In this document: piece by piece, positions 1 through 12,797 of the stretch
Numbering within the stretch: the stretch's first letter is position 1
Layout of the letters: each line of letters opens with the position of its first letter
Assembly (NCBI GenBank): GCA_964036315.1
Contig: OZ038510.1
Location: 87,216,164-87,280,163 of the forward strand
Direction: 5' to 3'
Length of the DNA stretch: 64,000 nucleotides
Source: Acanthosepion esculentum
Taxonomy: Eukaryota > Mollusca > Cephalopoda > Sepiida > Sepiidae
Position numbers and translations under genes: made by a program
The notes under the pieces: generated by a model
Told to the model about the DNA's origin: nothing
What the model saw: the letters and a program-made list of their open reading frames with translations, nothing else
The model's database searches: none

Positions 1-2221
1 GTAAGGCTGTTGCCAAAAAAGAGCCAGGTGAAATAGGCTCGTAGCATCCTGGGATTGCTTGTAAGGAAATTTGCACAAAGAGCCGTGAGAATTGGGCTTG
101 CTGCAGCCTGAGATTCCTTGTAAGGCAGTTGTCACAAATGAGCCAGGAGATTTCGATTTGTAGCAAGCTGAGGTTTCTTGTAAGGCAGTTGTCTCAAAAG
201 AGAAAGGCGTAGTAGTCTTGTGGCAGCCTGAGATTGCTTGTAATGCAGTTACCACATAAGAGCAAGCAGGTGTAGTCTTGTAGCAGCCTGAGATTGCTTG
301 AAAGGCAATTTTCACAAAATATCCAGGAGAAGCGGCTCGTAGAAGCCTGACATTGTTTTTAATGCAATTGGCACAAAAGAGCCAGGAGAAGTGGGCTTGT
401 AGCTGCCTAAGATTGCCTGTAAGGCAGTTTTCACAAAAGAGCCAGTTGATGACGAATTGTAGCAGCCTGAGATTATGTGTAAAACAGTTGGCACAAAAGG
501 GCCAAGCGTAGTCGTCTTGTAGCAGCCTGAGATTGCCTGTAAGGCAGTTGCCACAAAAGAGCAAGGAGAAATCGGCTCGTAGCAGCCTGAGATTGCTTGT
601 AAGGCAATTGGCACGAAAGAGCCTTGAGATCGATTCGTAGCAGCCTGAGATTGCTTGTAAGGCAGTTGTCATAGAAGATCCAGGCGAAGTCGGCTCGTAG
701 CAGCCTGATATTGCTTGGAAGGCAGTTGGCACAAAAGAGGCAGGAGAAATCGACTTGTAGCAGCCGGAGAACCTTTGTAAGACAATTTTCACAAATGGCC
801 TGGAGAAGTCGGGAGATTGCTTGTAAGGGAGTTGTCAAAAAGAGTCAGCAGGTGTAAGTTTGTAGCAGACTGCGATTGCTTGAAAGGCAATTTTCACAAA
901 TGTGCCAGGAGAACCGGCTCGTAAAAGCCTGAGATTGCGTGTAAGGCAATTTTCACAAAAAGCCAGGAGAAACGGGCTCGTAGCTGCGTGGAATTGCTTG
1001 TAATGAAATTGGCACAAAAATCCAGGAGAATTGTGCTTGCTGCTGTGATTGCATGTAAGGCAGTTGCTACAAAAGAGCCAGGCGTATTCGGCTGGTAGAA
1101 GCCTGAGATTGCTTGTAAGGCAGTTTTCACAAGAGAGCCAAGAGAAGTCGGCTCGGAGCAGCCTGACATGGCTTGTAAGGCAGTTGTCACAAAAGAGCCA
1201 GGAGAATTCGGCTTGTAGCAGCCTGAGATTGCTTGTAAGGCAGTTGACAAAAGAGCCAGAAGAAATCAGCCCGAAGCAGCCTGGGATTACTTGTGAGGCA
1301 ATTGGCAAAAAAGCCAGTAGAATTAGGCTTGCTGCACCCTGAGATTGCTTGTAAGGCCAGGCGTAGACGGCTTGTAGCAGTCTGAGATTGCTTTTAAGGC
1401 ATTTGTCACAAAAGAGCCAGGAGAATTCGGCTTGTAGCAGCCTGAGATTGCTTGTAAGGCAGTTGCCACAAAAGAGCCAGGAGAAATCCGCTAGTAGCAG
1501 CCTGGGATGGCTTGTAAGGCAATTGGCACAAAAGAGCCAGGAGATCGGCTCGTAGCAGCCGGAGATTGCTTGTAAGGCAGTTGTCATAGAACAGCCAGGC
1601 TCGTAGCAGCCTGAGATTGCTTGGAAGGCAGTTGGCAGAATAGAGGCAGGAGAAATCGGCTTGTAGCAACCTGAGATCCTTTGTAAGACAGTTTTCACAA
1701 ATTGCCCGATGAAGTCGGCCCATAGCAGCCTGAGATTGCTTGTAAGGCAGGTTTCACAGAAGAGCCAGCAGAATTCGGCTCGTAGCAGCCTGGGATTGCT
1801 TGTAAGGCAATTGTCACAAAAAGCCAGGAGAATTGGGCTTGCTGCAGCCTGAGATTCGTTGTAAGTCAGTTGTCACAAAAAGCCAGGAGAAATGGGCTCG
1901 TAGCTGCGTGGGATTGCTTGTAAGGCAATTGGCACAAAAAGCCAGGAGAATTGGCTTGCTGCAGCCTGAGATTGATTGTAAGGCAGTTGTCACAAAAGAG
2001 TCAGGAGATGTCGATTTTTAGCAACCTGAGATTGCTTGTAAGGCAGTGGTCACAAAAGAGACAGGCGTAGTCAGCTTGTAGCAGCCTGAGATTGATTTTA
2101 GCGCAGTTTTCACAGAAGAGCCAGCAGGTGTGGGCTTGTATCAGCCTGAGATTGCTTGTAAGGCAGTTTTCACAAAAGAGCCAGGATATGCCGTTTTGTA
2201 GCAGCCTGAGATTGCTTGTAA
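1..2221 (+). repeat. Satellite A array, 60-bp unit, forward (copy 1)
   Basis: About 37 head-to-tail copies of a 60-bp unit. The unit can be read as gattgcttgtaaggcagttg, then a cacaaaagagccaggagaa core, then cggctcgtagcagcctg. The period is so exact that copies stay almost in register over long stretches. Variation is mostly substitution, with occasional shortened units such as those around 630, 1370 and 1540. The array enters from the left edge and ends in the A/B junction at about 2221. It is nearly identical, as reverse complement, to 55281-57500 and more distantly matches 38614-41441 in direct orientation, where about 600 bp (ten units) more are present. The 60-bp length is divisible by three, so several frames stay open, but I see no sign of a gene. 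Confidence 0.96.
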
Positions 2222-2230
2222 GGGATTTTT
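2215..2230. other. A/B junction (copy 1 of 3)
   Basis: A sequence gattgcttgtaaggg runs into B sequence gggatttttcattt, with aggg common to both families. The same join is present at 41435-41450 (forward) and 55270-55285 (reverse), so all three derive from one event. Confidence 0.88.
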
Positions 2231-3900
2231 CATTTCGTCAGATAGTAAAAAGTACAGCTTTAACGATGTGCGCGTTATGTCGTCTGACAATTTAGAGCGT
2301 CCGAATTCCAGTGTGCACAATAAGACTGCATTTCTAATTTTTCTTTTTTCGAATTCACAAAATATTGGTGTCCAAATGTCGGGAATTTCTTGCCTTATCC
2401 ATAATACCAAATGTTTTTTCTACACCTTGACTAGTGTCGAGGCGAAATTCAACGTTATGGGGACTTGTGTTAGGTCATTTGCGGACATTTTCATCCGGTC
2501 CTAAACTGGGAAATCAGTCATATTTCACTTGTTTATAACTTTTTTCCTGTAAAAGAAATATTTTCAAAATGGGTATCAAATTGTGTGCAATTATTTGATT
2601 TGTCTATGTTTACAGGGCGTTTTATTTTGGTCCGGTAGTAAAAAGTACAGCTTTCACCATGTGAGCGGTATGTCGTCTGACAATTTACAGTGTCCGAATT
2701 CCAGTGTGCACAATAAGACTGCATTTCTATTTTTTACTTTTCATCGAATCCACTAAATATTGGTGTACAATTGTCGGGTATTTCTTGCTTATCCATAATT
2801 ACAAAAGTTTTTTCTACACCTTGATTAGAGTCAAGGCGAAATTCAACGATATGTGGACTTGTGGTAGCACATTTACGGAAATTTTCATGCGGCCCTAAAC
2901 TGGGAAAACTGTCATAATTCACTTGTTTATAACTTTTTTCCAGTAAAAGTAATATTTTCAAAATGGGTATCAAATTGTGTGCAATTTATCGATTTGTCTA
3001 TGTTTACAGGGATTTTTCTCTTTGCCAGATAGTAAAAAGTACAGCTTTCACCCTGTGCGCGGTATGTCGTCTGACAATTTACAGCGTCCGAATTCCAGTG
3101 TGCAAAATAAGACTGCATTTCTAATTTTTCCTTTTAATCAAATCTACAAAATATTTGTGTCCAATTGTGGGGAATTTCTTGCCTTATCCATAATTACAAA
3201 ATTTTTCATACACCTTGACTAGAGTCGAGGCGAAATTCAACGATATGTGCACTTGTGTTAGCACATTTGCGGAAATTTTCATGCGGCCCTGAACTGGGAA
3301 ATCAGTCATATTTCACGTGTTTATAACATTTATCCTGTAAAAGAAATATTTTCAAAATGGGTATCAAATAGTGTGCAATTATTTGATTTGTCTATGTTTA
3401 CAGGGAGTTTTATTTTGGTCCGATAGTATAAAGTACAGCTTTCACAATGTGAGCGGTATGTCGTCTGACAATTTACTGCGTCCGAATTCCAGTGTGCACA
3501 ATAAGACTGCATTTCTAATTTTTCCTTTTTATCGAATCCACTAAATATTGGTGTACAATTGTCGAAAACTTCTTGCCTTATCCATAATTACAAAAGTTTT
3601 TTTTACACTTTCACTTGAGTCGAGGCGAAATTCAAAGATATGGAGACTTGTGTTATCACATTTGCGGAAATTTTCATGCGGCCCTAAAGTGAGAAATCAG
3701 TCATATTTCACTTGTTTATAACTTTTTTCCCGCCAAAGAAATATTTTCAAAATGGGTATCAAATTGTGTGGAATTATTTGATTTGTCTATGTTTACAGGG
3801 ATTTTTCATTTCGTCAGATAGTAAAAAGTACAGCTTTCACCATGTGCGCGGTATGTCGTCTGACAATTTACGGCGTCCGAGCATGTGCACAATAAGACTG
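2222..3900 (+). repeat. Satellite B array, ~394-bp unit, forward (copy 1)
   Basis: About 4.3 copies of an AT-rich unit. Unit starts, taken at the ggg of tttacaggg, lie at 2222, 2615, 3009, 3403 and 3798, giving spacings of 393-395 bp. Landmarks within each unit are agtaaaaagtacagctttca, tatgtcgtctgacaatttac, an EcoRI site in ccgaattccagtg, and gaggcgaaattcaac. The array begins inside a unit at the A/B junction and stops inside a unit at the B/C junction. The inverted partner at 53997-55280 lacks exactly one unit, corresponding roughly to 3405-3798. No coding capacity is evident beyond short chance frames. Confidence 0.95.
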
Positions 3901-3912
3901 CATTCTAAGAAC
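3880..3912. other. B/C junction (copy 1 of 4)
   Basis: The last B unit carries a private form, tccgagcatgtgcac, and then aataagactgcattct passes into C sequence aagaacatcaggctta. The same private form and join point occur at about 45640-45680, 12785-12825 and 53985-54025, showing common origin. The shared gcattct motif lies at the join. Confidence 0.88.
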
Positions 3913-6900
3913 ATCAGGCTTAGAAGATGCAATATATAATATAATCCGGATGAAAATCGGAATTCTAATGATGAATAGGATGTGATCATACCCGACATAT
4001 ATGTTTTGTCGCTTTTCGCCGTATAACAGACTGCTACTTAGCAGAACGCTTGGTATTGATAAAAATGCATTCATTAATGTTATTGTCTGAAATTAATGTC
4101 ATCATTCTATGAACATCAGGTTTAGATGATGCAATATGTAATATAATCCGGAAGAAAATCTGAATTCTAATGATGAATAGGATGCGATCCTACCCGACAT
4201 GTATGTTTTGTCGCTTTTCGCCGTATAACAGACAGTTACTTAGCAGACGCTTGATATTAATAAAAATGCATTCATTAGTGTTATTTTCTGAAACTAGTGT
4301 CAACATTCTAGGAAGATCAAGCTTAGATGATGCACTATGTAATATAATCCGGATGATTATCTGAATTATAATGATGAATAGGATGCGATCATACCCGACA
4401 TTTATGTTTTGTCGCTTTTCGCCGTATAATAGACAGTTACGCAGCAGACGCTTGATATTAATAAAAATGCATTCATTAATGTTATTTTCTGAAACTAGTG
4501 TCAGCATTCTATGAACATCAGGCTTAGATGATGCCATATGTAATACAATCCGGATGAAAAACTGAATTCTAATGTTGAATAGGATGCTATCATTTCCCGA
4601 CATGTATGTTTTGTCACTTTTCGGCGTATAACAGACAGTTACTTCGCAGACGCTTGATATTAATAAAAATGCATTCATTAATGCTATTTGCTGAAATATT
4701 GTCAGAATTCTATGAACATCAGGCTTAGATGATGCAATATGTAATATAACCCGGATGAAAATCTGAATTCTAATGACGAATATGATGCGATCATTACCCG
4801 ACTTGTATGTTTTGTCGCTTTTCGCCGTATAACAGTCAGTTACTTAGCAGACGCTTGATATTTATAAAAATGCATTCATTCATGTTATTTTCTGAATCTA
4901 GTGTCTGCATTCTATGAACATCAGGCTTAGATGATGCAATATATAATATAATCCGGATGAAAATCTGAATTCTAATGATTAATAGGATGCGATCATAACC
5001 GACATGTATGTTTTGTTGCTTTCCGCCGTAAAAAAAACAGTTAATTAGCAGACGCTTAATATTAATAAAAATGATTTCATTAATGTTATTCGCTGTAATA
5101 GTGTCTGCATTCTATGAACATCAGGCGTAGATGATACAATATGTAATATAATTCGGATGAAAATTTGAATTCTAATGATGAATAGGATGCGATCATTACC
5201 CGACATGTATGTTTTGTCGCTTTTCGCTTTATAACGGATAGTTACATAGCAGATTCTTGATTTTAATATAAATGCATTCATTAATGTTATTTTCTGAAAC
5301 GAGTGTCAGCATTCAATGAACATCAGGCTTAGATAACGCAACATGTAATATAATGCGGATGAAAATCTGAATTCTAATGATGAATAGGATACGATGATTA
5401 CCCGACATGCATGTTTTGTCGCTTTTCGCCGTATAACAGACAGTTACTTAGCAGACGCTTGATATTAATAAAAATGCATTCATTAATGTTATTTTCTGAA
5501 AATAGTGTCAATATGTTAAGAACATCAGGCTTTGATGATGCAATATGTAATATAATCCGGATGAAAATCTGAATTCTAATTATGAATAGGATGCGATGTT
5601 TACCCGACATGTATGTTTTGTCGCTTTTCGCCGTATAACAGAGAGTTACTTAGCAGACGCTTTATATTAACAAAAATGCATTCATAAATGTTATTTTCTG
5701 AAATAATGTCGACATTCTATGAACATCAGGCTTAGATGATGCAATATATAATATAATCCGGATAAAAATCTTAATTCTAATGATGAATAGGATCCGATGA
5801 TTACCCGATATCTATGTTTTGTCGTATTTCGCTGTATAACAGACAGTTACTTAGCAGACGCCTGATATTAATAAAAATGCATTCATTAATGTTATTTTCT
5901 GAAACTAGTGTCAGCATTCTATGAACATCAGGGTTAAGTGATGCAATATGTAATATAATCCGGATGCAAATCTTAATTCTAATGAAGAATATGATGCGAT
6001 CATTACCTGACATGTATGTTTTGTCGCTTTTCGCCGTATAACAGACAGTTACTTAGCAGACGCTTGATTTTATTAAAAATTCATTTATTAATTTTATTTG
6101 CTTAAATAGTGTCAGCATTCTATGAACTTCACTCTTAGATGATGCAATATGTAATATAATCCGGATAAAAATCTGAATTCTAATGATGAATATGATGCGA
6201 TCATACCCGACATGTATGTTTTGTCGCTTTTCGCCGTATAACAGACAGTTACTTAGCAGACGCTTGATATTAATAAAAATGCATTCATTAATGCTTTTTT
6301 CTTAAACTTGTGACAGAATCCTATAAACATATGTCTTACGTGATGCAAAATGTAATATAATCCGGTCTAAAATCTGAATTCTAATGAAGAATATGATACG
6401 ATCAAACCCGACTTGAATGTTTTGTCGCTTTTCGTCGTATAACCGACAGTTATTTATCAGAGTCTTGATATTAATAAAAATGCATACATTAATGTTATTT
6501 TCTCAAACTCGTGTCAACATTCTATAAATATAAGTCTTAAATGATTCATAATATATTATAATCGGGTAGAGAATCTGAATTCTAATGATGAATATTCTCC
6601 GATCATACCTGACATGTACGTTTTGTCACTTTTCGCTGTATGACCGGCATTTGCTTAGCAGAGGTTTCATATTATTTAAAATGAATTCATTAATGTTATT
6701 TTCTGAACCATGAGTCTTAGATGTTTTAAATGTAAGATAAACCGGAAGACAATCTAAATTGTAATAATGAATGACATGCGATCAAAGCGGACATGGATGT
6801 TTTGTCGCTTTTCGCCGTACAAACGAAGTTACTTTGCAGACTCTTGATATTAATAAAAATGCATTCATTAATGTTATTTTCTGAAGCTAGTGTCAGCATT

Positions 6901-8340
6901 CTATAAACTTAAAGCTTAGATGATGGAAAATATAATATAATCCGGATGAAAATTTGAATTTTATGATGAATATTATGCGATCAAAACCCGACTTGAATGT
7001 TTTGTGGCTTTTCGCCGTATATCCGACAGTTACTTAGCAGAGGCTTGATATATATTTAAAATGCGTTCATTAATGTTATTTTCTTAAACTAGCGTCAGAA
7101 TTCTATGAAGAAATGTCTGAGATTATGCAAAATGTAATATAATCCTGAGGAAAATCTGAATTCTAATGATTAATATGATGCTATCAAACCCGACAAGAAT
7201 GTTTTGTCGCATTTCGTTGTTTAACAAACAGTTACTTAGCAGACGCTCCATATTAATAAAAATGCAGTCATTAATGTTATTTTCTGAAACTCGTCTCCGC
7301 ATTCTATAAACATAAGGCTTAGATGATGCAATATGTAATATAATCCGGAAGAAAATCTGAATTCTTAGGATGAAATTGATGCGATCAAATCCGACTTGGA
7401 TCTTCTGTCACTTTTAGCCTATTAAACGAATTACTTCGCAGACGTTTGATATTAATAAAAATGCATTAAGAAATGTTATTTTCTTAAACTAGTCTGAGAA
7501 TTCTATAAACATAAGTCATAGATTATACAAAATATAATTTAATTCGTGAGAAAATCTGAATTCTAATTATAAATTTGATGCGATTAAATTTGACTTGGAC
7601 GTTGTGTCGCTTTTCGCCGTATAACAGACAATTATTTGTAGACGTTTGATATTAATAAAAATGCATTCATTAATGTTATTTTCCTCTACTAGTGTCAACA
7701 TCCTATAAACATAAGTCATACATTATGCAAAATGTAATATAATCCAGCAGAAAATCTGAATTCTTATGATGAATATGATGCGATCAAAACCGACTTGGAT
7801 GTTTTGTCTCTTTTCGCCGTATTGCCGACAGTTACTTAGCAGACGCTTGATATTAATAAAAATGGATTAATTAATTTTCTTTTCTTAAAATAATGCCAGC
7901 ATTCTATGAACATAATGCTTTATGATGCAAAATGTAATATAATCCGGAAGAATATATCGAATCTTATGAAGAATATGATGCGATCAAACCCGACCTGAAT
8001 ATTTTGTTGCTTTTCGCCGTATAATCGACAGTTACATAGTAGACGCTTGATATTAATAAAAATGCATTCATTTATGTTATTTTCTTAAACTACTGTCATC
8101 ATTCTATTAAAATAGTGTTAGATCATGCAAAATGTAATATAATCCGGATGAACATCTGAATTCAAATGATGAAGCGGATACCATCATACCCGACAGGTAT
8201 GTTTCGTCGCTTTTCGGCGTATAGCAGAGAGTTACTTAGCAGACGCTTGATATTAATAAAAATACATTCATTAATGTTATTTGCTGAAATAGTGTCAGCA
8301 TTCTATGAACTTCAGTCTTAGATGATGCAATATGTAATAT
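3901..8340 (+). repeat. Satellite C array, ~202-bp unit, forward (copy 1)
   Basis: About 22 copies of an AT-rich 201-202 bp unit. Landmarks are gatgatgcaatatgtaat, atctgaattctaatgat (an EcoRI site in most units), cccgacatgtatgttttg, tcgcttttcgccgtataaca and aaaaatgcattcattaatg. The early units (3901-6250) are well conserved. Units from about 6300 to 8180 are clearly more diverged, with many substitutions and short indels. The array ends at an inversion point at 8340/8341. Its reverse complement is found at 48356-53996, with six more C units in that copy. Confidence 0.95.
6300..8175 (+). repeat. Diverged satellite C units next to inversion point
   Basis: These roughly nine units keep the C landmarks but carry many more changes than neighbouring units, for example altered forms of the cccgacatg, cttagcagacg and tgaattctaatg segments. 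They align without net length change to the reverse complement of about 48520-50396: paired coordinates sum to about 56696 at both 6339 and 8174. The divergence therefore predates the inverted duplication and was inherited by both copies. Confidence 0.8.
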
Positions 8341-8355
8341 ACATGTCGGGTATGA
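8325..8355. other. Inversion junction within satellite C (left)
   Basis: Forward C sequence reading gatgatgcaatatgtaatat stops at 8340, and reverse-oriented C beginning acatgtcgggtatgatcgc starts at 8341. The two sides are not in mirror register: the nearest complementary pair is the cccgac block near 8188-8193 and the gtcggg block at 8345-8350, leaving roughly 150 bp between arms. The break joins diverged C units on the left to conserved C units on the right, so it is a rearranged junction and not a clean fold-back. Confidence 0.85.
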
Positions 8356-11300
8356 TCGCATCCTATTCATCATTAGAATTCAGTTTTTCATCCGGATTAT
8401 ATTATATATTGCATCATCGAAGCCTGATGTTCTTAGAATATTGACACTATTTTTAGAAAATAACATTAATGAATGCATTTTTATTAATATCAAGCGTCTG
8501 CTAAGTAACTGTCTTTTATACGGCGAAAAGCGACAAAACATACATGTCGGGTAATCATCACAACCTATTCTTCATTAGAATTCAGATTTTCATCCGGATT
8601 ATATTACATATTGCATCATCTAACACGGATGATCATAGAATGTTGACACTATTTCAGCAAATAACATTAATGAATGCAATATTATTAATATCAAGCGTAC
8701 GCTAAGTAACTGTCTGTTATACGGCGAAAAGAGACAAATCATACATATTGCATAATCTAAGCCTGATGTACATAGAATGCTGACACAATTTCAGAAAATA
8801 ACATTAATTAATGCATTTTTATATATATCAAGCGTCTGCTAAGTAACTGTCTGTTATACGGCGAAAAGCGACAAAACATAGATGTCGGGTAATGATCGCA
8901 TCCTATTCATCATTAGAATTCAGATTTCCATCCGGTTTATGTTACATATTGCGTTATCTAAGCCTGATGTTCATAGAATGCTGACACTAGTTTCAGAAAA
9001 TAACATTAATGAATGCATTTATATTAATATCAAGAATATGCTATGTAACTGTCCGTTATACGGCGAAAAGCGACAAAACATACATGTCGGGTAATGATCG
9101 CATCCTATTCATCATTAGAATTCAGATTTTCATCCGGATTATATTACATATTGTATCATCTACGCCTGATGTTCATAGAATGCAGACACTATTACAGCAA
9201 ATAACATTAATGAAAGCATTTTTATTAATATTAAGCGTCTGCTAATTAACTGTCTTTTATACGGCGAAAAGTGACAAAACATACATGTCGGGTAAAGATC
9301 GGATCCTATTCATCATTTGAATTCAGATTTTCATCCGGATTTTATTACATTATGCATAATCTAAGTCTGATGTTCATAGAATACTGACACTATTTCAGAA
9401 AATAGCATTAAGGAATGCAATTTTATTAATATCAACCGTCTGCTAAATAACTGTCTCTTATACGGCGAAAAGAGACAAAACATACATGTCGGGTAATTAT
9501 CGCATTCAATTCATCATTAGAATTCAGCTTTTCATCAGTATTATATTACATATTGCATCATCTAAGCCTGATGTTCATAGAATGCTGACACAATTTCAAA
9601 AATTAACATTAATGAATTCATTTTTATTCATATCAATTGTCTGCTAAATAACTGACTGATATACGGCGAAAAGCGGCAAAACATACATGTCGGGTAATGA
9701 TCGCATCCTATTCATCATTAGAATTCACATTTTCATCCGGATTATATTATATATTGCATCATCTAAGGCTGATGTTCAAAGAATGATGACACAATTACAG
9801 AAAATAACATTAATGTATGCATTCTTATTCATATCAAGCGTCTGCTAAGTAGCTGTCTGTTATACGGCGAAAAGCGACAAAACATACATGTCGTGTATGG
9901 TCGCATCCTATTCATCTTTAGAATTCAGTTTTTCATCCGGATTATAGTATATATTACCTCATCTCAGCCTGATATTTATAGAATGCTGACACTAGTTTCA
10001 GAAAATAACATTAATGAATGCATTTTTATTAATATCAAGCGTCTGCTAAGTAACTGTCTGTTATACTGCGAAAAGCGACAAAACATACATGTCGGGTTAT
10101 CGCATCCTATTCATCATTAGAATTCAGATTTTCATTCGGATTATATTACGTATTGAATCATCTAAGCCTGATGTTCATAGAATGCTGACACTAGTTTCAG
10201 AAAGTAACATTAATGAAAGCATTTTTTTTAATACCAAGCGTTTGTTATGTAGCTGATTTTTTTTACGGCGGAAAGCGACAAAGCATACATGCCGGTTATG
10301 ATCGCATGCTATTCATCATTAGAATACAGATTTTCACACGGATTATATTACATATTGCATCATCTAAGCCTGATATTCATAGAATTGTGACACTAGTTTC
10401 AGAAAATAATATGAATGAATGCATTTTTATTAATATCAAGCGTCTGCTAAGTAATTGTCTGTTATACGTCGAAAAGCGACAAAACATAATTGCCTGGTAA
10501 TGATCGCATCCTATTCATCATTAGAATTCAGATTTTCATACGGATTATATTACCAATTGCATCATATAAGCCTGATGTTCATACAATGCTGACCATTGTT
10601 TCAGAAAATAACATTAATGAAGGCATTTTTATTAATATCAAGCGACTGCTTATTATCTGTCTGTTATACGGCGAAAAGCGACAAAACATACATGTCGGGT
10701 ATGATCGCATCCTATTCATCATTACAATTCAGATTTTCATACAGATTATATAACATATTACATCATCTATGCCTGATGTTCATAGAATGGTGACACTAGA
10801 TTCAGAATATACCATGAATGAATGCATTTTTATTAATATCAAGCGTCTTCTAAATAACTATCTGTTATACGCCGAAAAGCGACAAATCATACATGTCGGG
10901 TATGATCGCATCCTATTCAGCATTAGAATTCACATTTTCATCCGGATTATATTACATATTGCATCACCTAAGACTGATGTTCATAGAATGCGTAACATTA
11001 TTTCTGAAAATAACATTAATGAATGCATTTCTATTAATATCAAGCGTCTGCTAAGTAGCTGTCGGTTATACGTCGAAAAGCGACAAAACATACATGTCGG
11101 GTATGATCGCATCCTATTCATCATTAGAATTCAGATTTTCATCAGGTTTATATTACATATTGCATCATCTATGCCGGATGTTCATAAAATTCTGACAGTT
11201 GTTTCAGAAAATTACATTAATGAATGCATTTTTATTAATATAAAGCGTCTTCTAAGTAACTGCCTGTTATACGGCGAAATGCGACAAAACATACATGTCC

Positions 11301-12797
11301 GGTATGATCGCACCCTATTCATCATTAGAATTCAGATTTTCATCCGGATTATATTACATATTGCATTATCTATGCCTGATGTTCATAGAATGCTGACACT
11401 AGTTTCAGAAAATAACATGAATGAAGGCATTTTTATTAATATCAAGCGTCTGCTAAGTAACTGTCTGTTATAGGGCGAAAAGCGACAAAACATACATGTC
11501 GGGTATGATCGGATCCTATTCATCATTAGAATTCAGATTTTCATCCGGATTATATTATATATTCCATCTTCTAAGCCTGATGTTATTAGAATGCTGACAC
11601 TAGTTACTGACAATAACATTAATGAATGCATTTTTATTAATATCAATCGACTGCATATAGCTGTCTGTTATACGGCGAAAAGCGACAAAACATACATGTC
11701 GGGTATGATCGCATCCTATTCATCATTAAAATTCTGATTTTCATACGGATTATATTACATATTGCATCATCTAAGCTTGATGTTCATAGAATTGTGACAC
11801 TAGTTTCAGAAAATAAAATTAATGAATGCATTTTTATTAATATTAAGCGTCTGCTAAGTAACTGTCTGTTATACGGCGAAAAGCGACAAAACATACATGT
11901 CGGGTAATTATCGCATCCTTTTCATCATTAGATTTCAGATTTTCGTCCGGATTATATTACATATTGCATCACCTAAGCCTGATGTTGCTAGAATGCTGAC
12001 ACAATTTCAAAAAATAACAATAATGAATGCATTTTTATTAATTTCATGCGTCTGCTAAGTAACTGTTTGTTATATGGCGATAAGCGACAAAACAAACGTT
12101 TCGGGTAATTTTCGCATCCTATTCATCATTAGAATTCAGATTTTCATCCGGATTATATTACATATTGCTTCATCTAAGCCTGATGTTCATAGAATGCTGA
12201 CACTAATACAGCAAATAACATTAATGAATGCATTTTTATTCATATAAGCGTTTGCTAAGTAACTGTCTGTTATGCGGCGAAAAGCGACAAAACATACATG
12301 CCTGGTAATGATCGCATCCTATTCATCATTAGAATTCAGATTTTCATACGGATTATATTACCAATTGCATCATATAAGCCTGATGTTCATAGAATGCTGA
12401 CCATTGTTTCAGAAAATAACATTAATGAATGCATTTTTATTAATATCAAGCGACTGCTTATTATCTGTCTGTTATACGGCGAAAAGCGACAAGACATACA
12501 TGTCGGGTAGGATCGCATCCTATTCATCATTAGAATTCACATTTTCATCCGGATTATATTACATATTGCATCATCTAAACCTGATGTTCATAGAATGATG
12601 ACAGTAGTTTCAGAAAATAACATTAATGAATGCATTTTTATTAATATCAAGCGTCTGCTAAGTAGCAGACTGTTATACGGCGAAAAGCGACAAAACATAC
12701 ATGTCGGGTATGATCGCATCCTATTCATCATTAGAATTCAGATTTTCATCCGGATTATATTATATATTGGATCTTCTTAGCCTGATGTTCCTAGATT
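8341..12797 (-). repeat. Satellite C array, reverse orientation (copy 1)
   Basis: About 22 units of satellite C in reverse orientation, recognisable by atacggcgaaaagcgacaaa, acatacatgtcgggtatgat and cattaatgaatgcattttta. Several units match particular units elsewhere. The unit at 9009-9245 shares private variants with 51615-51851 and, inverted, with 5045-5281. The unit at about 10490-10693 reappears at 12298-12501, 1808 bp (nine units) away, with the shared variants gcctggtaatgatcgc and attaccaattgcatcatat. Where a unit is 201 bp instead of 202 the frame stays open, giving a chance frame of 234 codons at 10769-11473. Confidence 0.95.
10490..12501 (-). repeat. Nine-unit spaced duplicate within C array
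   Basis: Two C units, at about 10490-10693 and 12298-12501, share rare variants seen in no other unit I checked. These include gcctggtaatg in place of gtcgggtatg, ttaccaattgcatcatat, and gctgaccattgtttcag. The distance of 1808 bp equals nine C units. Flanking units do not match as closely, so this may be the remains of an older nine-unit higher-order repeat or a single-unit conversion event. Confidence 0.6.

Noticed and set aside
10769..11473. 234-codon frame in reverse C units
   Set aside because: Frames persist only where the unit is 201 bp. The usual extra A in the gtcgggtaatgatcgc segment creates a stop. The product is low-complexity, rich in Ile, Asn and Lys, and repeats every 67 residues.
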